Below are positions 8,384 to 17,884 of a stretch of 64,000 nt of DNA, in pieces. Origin of the DNA: Roseobacter weihaiensis (lineage in GTDB: Bacteria; Pseudomonadota; Alphaproteobacteria; Rhodobacterales; Rhodobacteraceae). Numbering within the stretch: position 1 is the first letter of the stretch; each line of letters starts with the position of its first letter. The DNA lies in assembly GCF_020622345.1 (NCBI RefSeq), contig NZ_JACNMO010000004.1, forward strand, positions 124,001-188,000. Reading direction: 5' to 3'. Below the pieces are notes generated by a model. It was not told the origin of the DNA and did not search any database. It was given only the letters and a program-made list of their open reading frames with translations. Made by a program: the position numbers and the translations under genes.

Positions 8384-9369
8384 TACTTTGTCTGCTCGCT
8401 TCGGTCAGCGGGGCGCAGGACTGGGAAGACCGCCAACGCTTTGGCCCGGCAGATGCGTCGCGTGTTCTGCGGGTGCTCTCCAGCACGGATACGGCGCTCT
8501 TTGAGCCCTTGTTGCGCAGCTTTGTGGCGGTGAATGCGGACACGGCCATCGACTATCTCGTCGCGAGCACGTCGGAGCTCGATCAGATATTCCGCCAGAC
8601 GCCAGAGGCATATGACGTTGTGATTTCCAGCGCGATGGATCTGCAGTTCAAGCTGGCCAATGACGGGTTTGCGCGCCCGCTTGAGGATTTTCCCTATCCC
8701 GGCTGGGCGCAGTGGCGGCGCAGCCTTTTTGCCTTTACCTCGGAGCCTGCGGCAATCGTTATCAACCGCGATGCCTTTGCCGGCCTCGACATTCCGCATA
8801 CACGGCAGGATTTGATCCGCGTACTGCGGGATCGCCCGACGCTCTTTCAGGGGCGTGTGGGTACCTATGATGTGCGTCAATCGGGCGTAGGGTATTTGTT
8901 TGCGACACAGGATGCGCGGACATCGGAAACCTACTGGCGCCTGATGGAGGTGATGGGCGGGCTGCAGACGCAGCTTTACTGCTGCTCCGGCGAGATGATC
9001 GAAGATGTGGCCAGTGGCCGGATCGCCGTGGCCTACAACGTGCTGGCCAGCTATGCGGTGGCGCGGGCAGATTTGGCAGATCAGATCGAGGTCATTGTGC
9101 CCTCTGATTTCCAGACGATCATGATGCGCACGGCGCTGGTGTCCGCGCGGACGCCGCGCCCGGCGCACGCGCAGGTCTTTGTGGCGCATCTGCTCCGCCA
9201 GAAGGCTGCGGCAGGAGGCGGGTCCGCCACCTCCCTGCCGGGGCTGGATCTGACGCGTGACGCGGCGGGGCAATCCACAATCCCGTTGCAGCCCGCCTTG
9301 CTGACCTATCTCGATACCCTTAAAAGCGCGGGTTTTTTCAAGGACTGGACCGACGCGGTCATTCAGTGA
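8362..9369 (+). CDS. Periplasmic extracellular solute-binding protein linked to TctDE
   Basis: A 335-residue exported protein with a signal peptide at about residues 1-18 (cleavage near VSGA/QDW). The remainder resembles the type-2 periplasmic binding fold of iron and small-molecule ABC importers. No permease or ATPase gene follows. Its start lies inside the tctE reading frame, so it is probably translated with the kinase. A reasonable inference is that it acts as a ligand-binding partner for the TctE sensor rather than as an uptake component. An orphan transport subunit is the alternative. Confidence 0.8.
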   Translation: MRYLFALILCLLASVSGAQDWEDRQRFGPADASRVLRVLSSTDTALFEPLLRSFVAVNADTAIDYLVASTSELDQIFRQTPEAYDVVISSAMDLQFKLANDGFARPLEDFPYPGWAQWRRSLFAFTSEPAAIVINRDAFAGLDIPHTRQDLIRVLRDRPTLFQGRVGTYDVRQSGVGYLFATQDARTSETYWRLMEVMGGLQTQLYCCSGEMIEDVASGRIAVAYNVLASYAVARADLADQIEVIVPSDFQTIMMRTALVSARTPRPAHAQVFVAHLLRQKAAAGGGSATSLPGLDLTRDAAGQSTIPLQPALLTYLDTLKSAGFFKDWTDAVIQ

Positions 9370-9394
9370 AGACGCGGCGCAATACGGCCAGGGT

Positions 9395-10474
9395 TCAGCC
9401 CATCTGGTAGCCGGGGGTAGAGGTCGATATCGCGCGCTCTTCGTCGTTCATATCCTCCGGGATGCCCTCGAACAGCGGGGTAGAGAGATAACGTTCCCCG
9501 GTATCCGGCAACATGCACAAGATAACAGAACCGGGCGGGGCGGTTTCGGCAACTTTCAGCGAAATTGCAAAGGTCGATCCGCCAGAGATACCGGTAAAGA
9601 TCCCCTCTTTCCGGGCGAGTTGCTTGGCGCAGTCGATGCCGTCAGCCCCTGCCACCGGGATCAGATCATCGTAAAACGCGTGATCCACCGCCTCTTGCAG
9701 GACGGCGGGAATGAAATCCGGCGTCCAGCCCTGGATCGGATGTGGTTCGAAAGCGGGGTGGCTGCTGGCGGGGGCGTTGTGGGCATCGCGCGGTTGCGGT
9801 GTGCCGCTGCCCAGAAGCTGGGCGTTGGCGGGTTCGGTCAGGATGATCTTGGTCTCGGGCCGCTCTTTGCGCATTACCCGGCCCAGGCCGGTGACCGTGC
9901 CGCCCGTGCCATAGCCCGACACGATATAGTCGAGCCGCTCGCCTTTGAAATCAGACAATATTTCACGTGCGGTCGTCGCCTCATGGATGTCGGCATTGGC
10001 CTCGGTTTCAAATTGTCGGGCCAGAAACCAGCCGTTTTTTTCGGCCAGTTCCACCGCCTTTCGGTACATGCCAAAACCTTTCTCGGCCTTCGGGGTCAGA
10101 ACGACTTTGGCCCCCAGCATGCGCATCAGACGCCGCCGCTCGACCGAAAAGCTTTCGGCCATCGTCACCACCAGCGGATAGCCCTTTTGCGCGCAGACCA
10201 TGGCCAGACCGATCCCGGTGTTGCCGCTTGTCGCCTCCACCACCGTTTGTCCGGGTTTCAGCGCACCAGCACGTTCGGCGGCCTCGATGATATTGACCGC
10301 AAGCCGGTCCTTGACGGAGGCTGCGGGATTGAAGAACTCGGCTTTCACGTAGATCGTCACATGATCGGGGCCCAGATGATTGACCCGGATCGCAGGGGTG
10401 TCGCCGATGGTATCAAGCACGCTGTCATAGAGCCTGCCGCGGCCTTCGGTGGTGCGAATGGTATCGGATGGCAT
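9395..10474 (-). CDS. Cysteine synthase-like PLP enzyme (CysK/CBS family)
   Basis: 359 residues of the fold-type II PLP family. The Schiff-base Lys is in NPAASVKDRLA, the substrate loop is TSGNTG and the phosphate-binding glycines are in SGYGTGGTVTG. The likely reaction is O-acetylserine plus sulfide to cysteine. It is longer than enteric CysK, with an insert after about residue 230 (GTPQPRDAHNAPASSHPAF) and a C-terminal extension, so a divergent cysteine synthase A is the safest call. The ATG at 10472-10474 follows a GGGAG site; the same frame upstream looks non-coding. It converges with the binding-protein gene at 9369. Confidence 0.85.
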   Translation of the reverse strand: MPSDTIRTTEGRGRLYDSVLDTIGDTPAIRVNHLGPDHVTIYVKAEFFNPAASVKDRLAVNIIEAAERAGALKPGQTVVEATSGNTGIGLAMVCAQKGYPLVVTMAESFSVERRRLMRMLGAKVVLTPKAEKGFGMYRKAVELAEKNGWFLARQFETEANADIHEATTAREILSDFKGERLDYIVSGYGTGGTVTGLGRVMRKERPETKIILTEPANAQLLGSGTPQPRDAHNAPASSHPAFEPHPIQGWTPDFIPAVLQEAVDHAFYDDLIPVAGADGIDCAKQLARKEGIFTGISGGSTFAISLKVAETAPPGSVILCMLPDTGERYLSTPLFEGIPEDMNDEERAISTSTPGYQMG

Positions 10475-10671
10475 GTGTTTCTCCCTTTCAAGGATGCGCC
10501 GGGGGCGGTCGGGCAAAGCCCGTGATCGCCAGATTATGCGCCCGGCGCATTGCGTTTCGGGCTCACTATGGCACAGTCTGGCGCGGTTTACAGGTGCAAG
10601 CGGCCTGAGGCTGCAGGTGCCTGCATCTTTCACCCGACCCGCCGCGAGAGGCTCACCGGAAAGGCGCAACA

Positions 10672-11223
10672 ATGCAGACGCGAGGACCGCAGGCCCATTC
10701 GATCTGGCTGTGCCCCGAGGCCCGCTTTGCGGCGCTTTTGCAAGATGAAATTATGCGTCTCACGGCCATCAGCGGAACGGATGTTTTCGCGCCGCATGTC
10801 ACGCTGCTGGGCGATCTTGCCGCAGATCCGCGCGCGACGTCTGACCACTGCGGGCGCTTGGCGGGCGCACAGGAGCCGATCAGCGTGATGGTGAAAGGTC
10901 TTTGTCAGACGGACCAATACTACATGTCCCTGTTCCTCGATCTGGATATCCCAGCGCATCTGGGAGACATGCGCGCCAAACTGGCGATGTCACTACTGGG
11001 CGGCGCGCCAGGCCGCTTTCGGCCACATATCAGCCTCGCGTATGGAATAAGGACTGAAGGGCTGCAGACCGAAGACCTGCGTCGTCTGGAACGCGCATTC
11101 CTGGACCAGGTGTTCTGTCTGGACAGAATCTGCGTGGTTGCCGCCGCCAAGAAGGTGCCGATCTCGGCCTGGCGTGTTCTCGATACGATGCCGTTTGGAA
11201 AGCCGCCGCGCAGTGACGCCTGA
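10672..11223 (+). CDS. 2H phosphoesterase superfamily protein (cyclic phosphodiesterase / 2'-5' RNA ligase-like)
   Basis: 183 residues with the two family catalytic motifs: H-x-T in FAPHVTLLG (about residue 43) and H-x-S in RPHISLAYG (about residue 120). The superfamily hydrolyses or ligates 2',3'-cyclic phosphates or ADP-ribose cyclic phosphate. The sequence looks closer to plant-type cyclic phosphodiesterases than to LigT. It starts near, and diverges from, the cysteine synthase gene and has no obvious operon partner. The true substrate is unknown. Confidence 0.75.
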   Translation: MQTRGPQAHSIWLCPEARFAALLQDEIMRLTAISGTDVFAPHVTLLGDLAADPRATSDHCGRLAGAQEPISVMVKGLCQTDQYYMSLFLDLDIPAHLGDMRAKLAMSLLGGAPGRFRPHISLAYGIRTEGLQTEDLRRLERAFLDQVFCLDRICVVAAAKKVPISAWRVLDTMPFGKPPRSDA

Positions 11224-11321
11224 TGCTGCAGGGCGGTCGCAGACAGGCGCTTGCAGTTGACAGGGCCAGCAAATGACTGAATTCTAAGCAGACATAAAAG
11301 ATCTCTGGGTCGGGGGGGCAT

Positions 11322-11373
11322 GCGTCATGGAAACGTCATCCAGCGGTCATACAAGCCAAAACTGTCAGATAAT
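11322..11373 (+). promoter_or_regulatory. Pho-box-like promoter of the ugp operon
   Basis: Three heptamers sit exactly 11 bp apart: GCGTCAT (11322-11328), ACGTCAT (11333-11339) and CGGTCAT (11344-11350). All share GTCAT with the PhoB half-site CTGTCAT. A -10-like GATAAT lies at 11368-11373, inside a 19-bp palindrome (ACTGTCA, five bases, TGACAGT, 11361-11379). PhoB sites are tandem 7-mers with 4-bp spacers, and ugp is a classical Pho regulon member, so phosphate control is likely. The 176-bp gap holds nothing else recognisable. Confidence 0.65.
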
Positions 11374-11399
11374 GACAGTCTCAATCAGGGGAGAAACCA

Positions 11400-12695
11400 A
11401 TGAGAACGTTAACCTTGCTTACAGCAGGTATTGCCACCTTTGCGACCGGGGCCTGGGCGCAGACAGAAATCCAGTTCTGGCATGCGATGGGCGGTCGTTT
11501 GGGAGAAGTTGTTGAAGAAGTTGCGGAAAAATACAACGCAAGCCAAAGCGATTACGTATTGGTTCCGACCTACAAGGGCGGGTATGAGGACACGATGACG
11601 GCCGGGATCGCGGCCTTCCGCGCCAGCCAGCAACCGCACCTGATACAGATTTTCGATGCAGGCGCTGCCACGATCATCAACGCCCCCGGCGCAACGATTC
11701 CGGTCGCCGATCTGCTGGAGCAATACGAGGGCGGCTTTGACGCCAGCGACTACATCGAAGGCGTGCGGAATTTCTATGCCGACAGCGAGGGCAAGATGAT
11801 CGGCATGCCGTTCAACTCTTCAACCCCGCTGCTCTATTACAACAAAGAGATCCTGGCCGAAGCCGGTATCGATGCGCCGCCTTCCACATGGGAAGAGTTC
11901 GAAGCGATGGCCCCCGCCATCAAGGAAGCCGGATATCAGGCGCTGGCCCAAAGCCACAGCCCGTGGATCTTTTCCGAGAATTTCCACAGCCGTCACAACC
12001 TGCAACTGGCCACCGGCAACAACGGATTTGACAGCACGGACGTGGAAATCCTGTATAACAACGACGCAATGAAACAGCACTGGACCAAGGTCAAGGAATG
12101 GCTCGATGCGGGCTATTATGGCTTTTACGGTCGCGGCTGGGGCGACAATCAGGACGCTTTCGTGCAAAAGAAAGTGGCGATGTGGCTGGGCTCCTCGGGC
12201 TCTTTCGGCGGCCTGAAAGCCAGCACGGATTTTGAATTCGGCACCACCTATCTGCCCTACTGGGAAGCCATCATCGACGAGCCAAAGGCCACCTTTATCG
12301 GGGGGGCCGCGCTCTTTGCGATGGCGGGCAAAAGCGACGAAGAGAATGCGGCAACCGCTGACTTCCTGAACTATCTTGCCAGCCCCGAAGTGCAGTACTT
12401 CTGGCACAGGGAAACCGGCTATGTGCCGATCACCAATGCGGCCTACGAGCTGGCAAAGTCCGACGGCTACTACGAGTCCACCCCGGATGCGGAGATTGGC
12501 GTTCTGCAACTGAACCAGCCTGCCGGCGAATGGACCAAGGGCTACCGTCTGGGTTTCTACGTGCAGATCCGCGAAGTGATGTACAACGCCTATGAGGACA
12601 TCTTTTCGGGGACAGCAACCGTGGATGAGGCTTTCGCCACGATGGAAGAAGAAGCCAACGCGCTGCTTGACCGGTTCAACGCAACCGTCAACTGA
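11400..12695 (+). CDS. ugpB: UgpB-like periplasmic binding protein (glycerol-3-phosphate ABC importer)
   Basis: 431 residues with a signal peptide (about 1-20, cleavage after WAQ or GAWA). The mature protein is a cluster-D/type-1 sugar-binding-protein fold. It carries UgpB-like segments such as IQFWHAMGG at the start, an IGMPFNSSTPLLYYNKE hinge region and GGAALF later. It should bind sn-glycerol-3-phosphate or a glycerophosphodiester in the periplasm. A GGGGAGAAA site precedes the ATG. It is followed by a hairpin and then ugpA. Uronate genes further downstream make a sugar-acid ligand an alternative. Confidence 0.85.
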   Translation: MRTLTLLTAGIATFATGAWAQTEIQFWHAMGGRLGEVVEEVAEKYNASQSDYVLVPTYKGGYEDTMTAGIAAFRASQQPHLIQIFDAGAATIINAPGATIPVADLLEQYEGGFDASDYIEGVRNFYADSEGKMIGMPFNSSTPLLYYNKEILAEAGIDAPPSTWEEFEAMAPAIKEAGYQALAQSHSPWIFSENFHSRHNLQLATGNNGFDSTDVEILYNNDAMKQHWTKVKEWLDAGYYGFYGRGWGDNQDAFVQKKVAMWLGSSGSFGGLKASTDFEFGTTYLPYWEAIIDEPKATFIGGAALFAMAGKSDEENAATADFLNYLASPEVQYFWHRETGYVPITNAAYELAKSDGYYESTPDAEIGVLQLNQPAGEWTKGYRLGFYVQIREVMYNAYEDIFSGTATVDEAFATMEEEANALLDRFNATVN

Positions 12696-12710
12696 TCCGA
12701 AAACACCAAT

Positions 12711-12738
12711 GGTCAGCAGGGGATACCCCTTGCTGGCC
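12711..12738 (+). terminator. Intercistronic hairpin between ugpB and ugpA
   Basis: GGTCAGCAGGGG pairs with CCCCTTGCTGGCC across a three-base loop, with one bulge and one G-T wobble, starting 15 bp after the ugpB stop. No T-run follows, so it is better read as a 3'-end protecting or attenuating structure than as a full terminator. Confidence 0.55.
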
Positions 12739-12768
12739 CAATCATAAAATCCTTGGGGGACAGGGTGT

Positions 12769-13647
12769 ATGAAGCGCGTTCAATTCGAGCACAGCGCCAT
12801 TCCTTATCTGTTTATCGCGCCGCAGATCATTATTATCTCGATCTTCTTCCTGTGGCCCTCTGCGCAGGCCATCTACCAGTCTTTCCTGCTGGAGGACGCC
12901 TTTGGGCTGTCGTCGCAGTTTGTCTGGTTCAAGAATTACACGGATACGATTTTCAGCAATGCCTGGCTGCAGGCGGCGGGCTTTACGCTGATCTTCTCGT
13001 CTCTGGTGACCTTCCTGTCGCTGGCGCTGGCGCTTTTGCTGGCGGTCAAGGCCAACGAGGTGATCCACGGGGCCAGCACCTACAAGACCCTGCTGATGTG
13101 GGCCTATGCCATCGCGCCCCCGGTCGCGGGGTTGATGGGCAACCTGATGTTCAACCCGATCATCGGGGATCTCTATAACTTCATGAACCTTTTTGGCTTT
13201 GATTTCGACCACAAGCTGGATCCGGTCGATGCGGGCTTTGTCGTGGTCCTGATCTCGGTCTGGAAGCAGGTCAGCATCAACTTCATTTTTTTCCTCGCCG
13301 GTCTGCAGGGCATTCCCAAATCCGTGCAGGAAGCCGCCAAGATGGATTGCAACAGCTCCACCCGCCGGTTCTGGACGATCACCTTTCCGCTGCTGGCCCC
13401 GACCACGTTCTTCCTGATGGTCATCAACATCACCTATGCCTTCTTCGAGACTTTCGGCATCATTGATACCACCACGCAAGGGGCCCCCGGCGGTGCCACC
13501 AACACGCTGGTCTACAAGGTCTATCAGGATGGGTTTAGGGGCGCGGACATCGGCGGGTCGTCGGCGCAATCGGTGGTGCTGATGATCCTGGTGCTGGCGC
13601 TGACGGTGATCCAGTTCCGCTACATCGAGAAAAAGGTGCATTACTGA
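12769..13647 (+). CDS. ugpA: UgpA-like ABC transporter permease
   Basis: A 292-residue MalF/UgpA-type inner-membrane permease with six predicted helices. The cytoplasmic EAA loop, which docks to the ATPase, reads QEAAKMDCNSSTRRFWTITF (about residues 188-207). It pairs with UgpE to form the channel for the UgpB ligand. ATG at 12769 follows a purine-rich GGGGGACAGGG. The stop codon shares a base with the ugpE start at 13647, indicating coupled translation. Confidence 0.92.
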   Translation: MKRVQFEHSAIPYLFIAPQIIIISIFFLWPSAQAIYQSFLLEDAFGLSSQFVWFKNYTDTIFSNAWLQAAGFTLIFSSLVTFLSLALALLLAVKANEVIHGASTYKTLLMWAYAIAPPVAGLMGNLMFNPIIGDLYNFMNLFGFDFDHKLDPVDAGFVVVLISVWKQVSINFIFFLAGLQGIPKSVQEAAKMDCNSSTRRFWTITFPLLAPTTFFLMVINITYAFFETFGIIDTTTQGAPGGATNTLVYKVYQDGFRGADIGGSSAQSVVLMILVLALTVIQFRYIEKKVHY

Positions 13648-14492
13648 TGGAGCGTCCCAGCTATTCCACCCATCTGATCCTGATCATCGGCGCGCTCTTT
13701 ATGACGCTGCCGGTTTGGGTGGCCTTTGCCACCTCGACCCATGCGCCCGAGACGATCCTGCGCGAAGGCTTGCAGTTCTGGCCTGGCCCGCATCTGCTCG
13801 AGACTTATAACGAGGTGCTCTTTGTCGAAGGCGGGGTGATGAAACAGGTCACCGGCATGACGATGCTCAAGAATTCCATGATCCTCGGGATCGGCTTTGC
13901 TCTCGGCAAGGTCGTGATCTCGATGCTGGCGGCCTATGCGATTGTGTATTTTCGTTTCCGGCTGGGCGTGCCGCTCTTCTGGGTGATCTTCACCACTCTG
14001 TTGTTGCCGCTCGAAGTGCGGATCATCCCTTCCTACGAAGTTGTCGCCAACATGGGGCTGCTGGATACCCATACGGGGCTGATCGTGCCGCTCATTGCGT
14101 CTGCCACGGGGACCTTCTTTTTCCGGCAGTTTTTCAAATCCGTGCCGGATGAGCTGCTGGAGGCCGCACGGCTCGATGGGGCCACCGCCTGGGGGTTCTT
14201 CCAGGACATCCTTGTGCCGCTCAGCCGGACCATGATCGCGGCAATCCTCATCATCATGTTCGTGGTGGGGTGGAACCAGTACCTCTGGCCGCTCATCATG
14301 ACCACCAAGGAAGAAAACTACACGCTGGTGATCGGCATCAAGCAGATCTACCAGGTGCTCAACGAAGGCGGCGAGCTGCCGCAATTCCAGAAAGCTTTTG
14401 CCCTGACCATTCTGGCGACGCTGCCGCCGGTGCTGGTCGTGCTGATATTCCAAAGATGGTTCGTGAAGGGCCTTGTCGAGAGTGAGAAATAA
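13647..14492 (+). CDS. ugpE: UgpE-like ABC transporter permease
   Basis: 281 residues, MalG/UgpE type, with six membrane helices and the EAA loop [20 protein letters not shown] (about residues 171-190). It is the second half of the channel with UgpA. Its last base is the first base of the ugpC start codon. A clear paralogue lies after ugpC (15576-16415), so this cluster has two UgpE-type subunits. Confidence 0.92.
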   Translation: MERPSYSTHLILIIGALFMTLPVWVAFATSTHAPETILREGLQFWPGPHLLETYNEVLFVEGGVMKQVTGMTMLKNSMILGIGFALGKVVISMLAAYAIVYFRFRLGVPLFWVIFTTLLLPLEVRIIPSYEVVANMGLLDTHTGLIVPLIASATGTFFFRQFFKSVPDELLEAARLDGATAWGFFQDILVPLSRTMIAAILIIMFVVGWNQYLWPLIMTTKEENYTLVIGIKQIYQVLNEGGELPQFQKAFALTILATLPPVLVVLIFQRWFVKGLVESEK

Positions 14493-15568
14493 TGGCTCAG
14501 GTTGAACTGAAACAAGTCCGCAAAACATACCCCAACGGAGCCGAGGCGATCTTTGGCGTCGACATGCACATCGACAGCGGCGAGTTGATCGTCTTTGTCG
14601 GCCCCTCGGGCTGCGGCAAGTCCACGCTTCTGCGCATGGTGGCCGGGCTGGAGAGCGTCACCTCCGGCGAGATTCTGATCGGCGACAAGGTGATCAACAA
14701 CGTCTCGCCCTCGGAACGGGACGTGGCGATGGTGTTCCAGAACTACGCGCTTTATCCGCATATGTCGGTGCGCGGGAACATGTCCTACGGGCTCAAGAAC
14801 CGCAAGATGCCCGCAGATGAAATCGAGCGGCGCATTACCGATGCGGCCCGGATGCTCAAGATCGACCAGTTCCTCGACCGTCAGCCCAACCAGCTTTCGG
14901 GCGGCCAGCGGCAACGGGTCGCCATGGGGCGCGCGATTGTGCGCAACCCGCAGGTGTTTCTCTTTGACGAGCCGCTCTCGAACCTGGATGCCAAGCTGCG
15001 CGTCCAGATGCGCATCGAGATCAAGAAGCTGCAACGGCGCATGAACGTGACCTCGATCTATGTCACCCACGACCAGACAGAAGCCATGACCCTCGCCGAC
15101 CGGCTTGCCGTCATCAACGAGGGCCGCGTGGAGCAGATGGGCGTGCCGATGGAGCTCTACGCCAACCCGCGCACGCTGTTTGTGGCCTCCTTTATCGGCG
15201 CGCCGCAGATCAACCTGATCCCGGTGCGGTTTGACGGCACATCGCTGACCAACGGGACCCTCAAGCTGGCCGGTTTTTCGGATCTGCCCACGGGTGTTGA
15301 TCTGATGCTGGGCATCCGCCCGGATGTGCTCTCCATCGCGCCGGAAGGGCAACTGGAGCTGAACGTGGATCTGGTGGAGCAGCATGGCGGCGAAAACCTG
15401 ATTTACGGTGCGCTTTTGGGCACAAAGAATGCTGCGGGCGACGCGCAGGAGATCTGCCTGAAAGGGCCGCAATCGCTGCTGCCCGCGACGGATGACAAGC
15501 TGAGACTGGCCTTTGATCCTGCCGCCGCATTTGTCTTTCGAACCGACACGGGCGAGCGTTTGAAGTGA
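14492..15568 (+). CDS. ugpC: UgpC-like ABC transporter ATP-binding protein
   Basis: 358 residues of the MalK/UgpC family: Walker [10 protein letters not shown] (about 36-44), Q-loop, signature LSGGQRQR (about 134-141), Walker [17 protein letters not shown], the switch His in VTHDQTEAM, then the C-terminal TOBE regulatory domain. It powers the UgpAE channel. UgpC and MalK ATPases are often interchangeable between sugar importers, so this subunit does not fix the substrate. Confidence 0.93.
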   Translation: MAQVELKQVRKTYPNGAEAIFGVDMHIDSGELIVFVGPSGCGKSTLLRMVAGLESVTSGEILIGDKVINNVSPSERDVAMVFQNYALYPHMSVRGNMSYGLKNRKMPADEIERRITDAARMLKIDQFLDRQPNQLSGGQRQRVAMGRAIVRNPQVFLFDEPLSNLDAKLRVQMRIEIKKLQRRMNVTSIYVTHDQTEAMTLADRLAVINEGRVEQMGVPMELYANPRTLFVASFIGAPQINLIPVRFDGTSLTNGTLKLAGFSDLPTGVDLMLGIRPDVLSIAPEGQLELNVDLVEQHGGENLIYGALLGTKNAAGDAQEICLKGPQSLLPATDDKLRLAFDPAAAFVFRTDTGERLK

Positions 15569-15575
15569 GGCGCTG

Positions 15576-16415
15576 GTGACCGGGGTGAGGCGCCTTTGGC
15601 CTGCGCTGCGCGACCATCTGATCCTCAGCGTGGGCACGTTGTTTCTGATTGCGCCTGTGCTTGTGATGCTCGGCTCTTCGACACAGTCTACCGGGGCGCT
15701 GGGGCTGGATGGGCCAGGGTTTGCCCTGGGCGATCACGCGGTGCAGAACTATGCGGAGGTGATGACGCTCAAGGCAGGCTTCACCGATCAGATCAGTGCG
15801 CTGGCCATGCTCAGGAACTCCTTGATCGTGGCGACAGGGCTCGCAACCCTGACAACGCTTCTGTCCCTCTGTGCGGCTTATGCGCTTGTCTATTTTCGGG
15901 TCCGCTGGGCAGCGGCCGCCTTCTGGCTGACCATGGCGACGCTGCTCTTGCCGCTGGAGAGCCGCTTTGTGACCACCTTCGAGGTAGCCGCGACACTGGG
16001 GCTGGTTAACACCCATCTGGGGATGATCCTGCCGGCGCTTGCCCTGGCGCTGGGCACCTTGTTTTTCCGACAGCTCTTTTTATCCTTTCCCGACGAATAT
16101 CTGGAAGCGGCCAAGCTCGATGGGGCAGGGCCAGTCCGGTTCTTTCGCGACTTCATCCTGCCGCTGGCGTGGCGCCGGGCCGGGGCGATCTTTGTGGTCT
16201 CTTTCATGATCGGCTGGCATCAGTACCTGTGGCCCCTCATGCTCAGCACCGACGAAAGCCGCTACACGATGGTGCGCGGCATGCACCTTGTGGGGCTGGA
16301 AAGCGGGCCGGGCATGGCGCTAGCCGTTCTGACGGCCTTGCCGCCTTTCCTGTTGGTGCTGATCTTTCAGCGTTATTTCTTTCAGGCACTTGCAGACACC
16401 AAGGACGCCTTCTGA
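15576..16415 (+). CDS. Second UgpE-type ABC permease (paralogue)
   Basis: A 279-residue MalG-type permease clearly related to the ugpE product two genes upstream. It has the same AYALVYFR, LLLPLESR and LEAAKLDGAGPVRFFRDFIL segments. It starts with GTG at 15576, 7 bp after ugpC. It has no UgpA-type partner of its own, so it may substitute for UgpE in an alternative complex, or be a diverging duplicate. It precedes uxaC by 62 bp, which ties it equally to the uronate genes. Function beyond permease is not readable. Confidence 0.85.
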   Translation: MTGVRRLWPALRDHLILSVGTLFLIAPVLVMLGSSTQSTGALGLDGPGFALGDHAVQNYAEVMTLKAGFTDQISALAMLRNSLIVATGLATLTTLLSLCAAYALVYFRVRWAAAAFWLTMATLLLPLESRFVTTFEVAATLGLVNTHLGMILPALALALGTLFFRQLFLSFPDEYLEAAKLDGAGPVRFFRDFILPLAWRRAGAIFVVSFMIGWHQYLWPLMLSTDESRYTMVRGMHLVGLESGPGMALAVLTALPPFLLVLIFQRYFFQALADTKDAF

Positions 16416-16477
16416 GGCTTTCGAACCCGCGCGTTCTGTCCTATCACTGCGGGGCGGTGAAGGAGGATTGACCTGAC

Positions 16478-17884
16478 ATGAGCCTGACTGACCCGGATCG
16501 TCTGTTTCCAGCGGAGGCCAGATCGCGCGAGGTGGCGCGCGCGCTGTATGAAAGCGTGGCGGAGCTGCCGATCATCAGCCCGCATGGCCATTGTGATCCG
16601 CGCTGGTTTGCGCAGAACACGGCCTTCAAGGATCCCGCAGACCTCTTTGTCGTGCCCGATCACTATGTCTTTCGCATGCTCATCAGCCAGGGCGTGCGGC
16701 CTGAAACGCTGGGCATTCCGCGTCTCGATGGCGGTGCGGTCGAGCGCGATCCGAGAGCCATCTGGCGCAGGTTCGCCCGGCACTTCCATCTCTTTCGCGG
16801 CACCCCTTCCGCGCTGTGGCTCAACCATGCGTTTCAGTATGTTTTTGCGCTGGAGGAGCCGCTCTCTGAAGCAATAGCAGACAGCTATTATGACCGCATT
16901 GATGCGGCGCTGAAACGGGATGACTTCCGTCCCCGCGCGCTGTTTGAGCGGTTCAACATAGAGGTTTTATCAACAACCGAGAGCGCGCTGGATGATCTGC
17001 GTTGGCACAGTCAGATCCGCGACAGCGGCTGGGCCGGGCGGGTGATCACGACCTACCGTCCGGACGCTGTGGTTGATCCCGATTTCGAAGGCTTTGCCGC
17101 CAACCTTGCGCGGTTGGGAGAGATCACCGGCGAGGACACCACGACATGGCAGGGGTATCTCGCCGCGCATCGGGTCCGTCGGGCTTTTTTCAAGTCCCTC
17201 GGGGCGACGGCCTCCGACCACGGGCACCCCACGGCGCGTACGGCTGATCTGTCCCCGGCCGATGCCGAGGCGCTGTTTCACAAGGTGCGGCAGCAGCGCT
17301 GCTCTGGTGAAGAGGCCGATGTCTTTCGCGGCCAGATGCTGACTGAAATGGCGCGGATGAGCCTTGAAGACGGTCTGGTGATGCAGCTCCATGCCGGGTC
17401 GCGGCGCAATCACAGTGCCGCGATCTTCACCGGTTTCGGCCGCGACAAGGGGTTCGATATTCCAGGCCCGACGGATTATGTCACCGCGCTGAAGCCCCTG
17501 CTCGATGCGGTTGGACATGAACCCGGCCTGAGTGTCATTCTCTTTACGCTGGATGAGACCGCCTACAGCCGCGAACTTGCGCCGCTGGCCGGGGCCTACC
17601 CGGTGCTCAAGCTTGGTCCGCCCTGGTGGTTTTTTGACAGTTTCGAGGGGATCAAACGCTTTCGCGAAGCCACGACGGAGACCTGCGGGTTCTACAACAC
17701 CGTAGGCTTCAACGATGACACCCGTGCGTTCTGCTCAATCCCCGCGCGCCATGACGTGGCCCGCCGGTCCGATTGTGCCTATCTGGCGCAGCTTGTGACC
17801 ACCGGCAGGCTGAATGAGCCTGACGCCTTTGAGCTGGCGCACGATTTGTCTTACCGCCTGGCGAAGGAGGCGTACCGCCTGTGA
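16478..17884 (+). CDS. uxaC: Glucuronate isomerase
   Basis: A 468-residue member of the uronate isomerase (UxaC) amidohydrolase-related family, of the expected length. The N-terminal metal/substrate motif SPHGHCDPRWFA lies near residues 33-44. It converts D-glucuronate to D-fructuronate, or galacturonate to tagaturonate, in the cytoplasm. It overlaps the following dehydrogenase gene by 4 bp (GTGA), which supports consecutive steps of hexuronate breakdown. Confidence 0.92.
   Translation: MSLTDPDRLFPAEARSREVARALYESVAELPIISPHGHCDPRWFAQNTAFKDPADLFVVPDHYVFRMLISQGVRPETLGIPRLDGGAVERDPRAIWRRFARHFHLFRGTPSALWLNHAFQYVFALEEPLSEAIADSYYDRIDAALKRDDFRPRALFERFNIEVLSTTESALDDLRWHSQIRDSGWAGRVITTYRPDAVVDPDFEGFAANLARLGEITGEDTTTWQGYLAAHRVRRAFFKSLGATASDHGHPTARTADLSPADAEALFHKVRQQRCSGEEADVFRGQMLTEMARMSLEDGLVMQLHAGSRRNHSAAIFTGFGRDKGFDIPGPTDYVTALKPLLDAVGHEPGLSVILFTLDETAYSRELAPLAGAYPVLKLGPPWWFFDSFEGIKRFREATTETCGFYNTVGFNDDTRAFCSIPARHDVARRSDCAYLAQLVTTGRLNEPDAFELAHDLSYRLAKEAYRL

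Noticed and set aside
10475-10671. SAM or other riboswitch upstream of the cysteine synthase gene
   Set aside because: Only a small 5-bp hairpin (10510-10522) is visible; no conserved aptamer core could be recognised.
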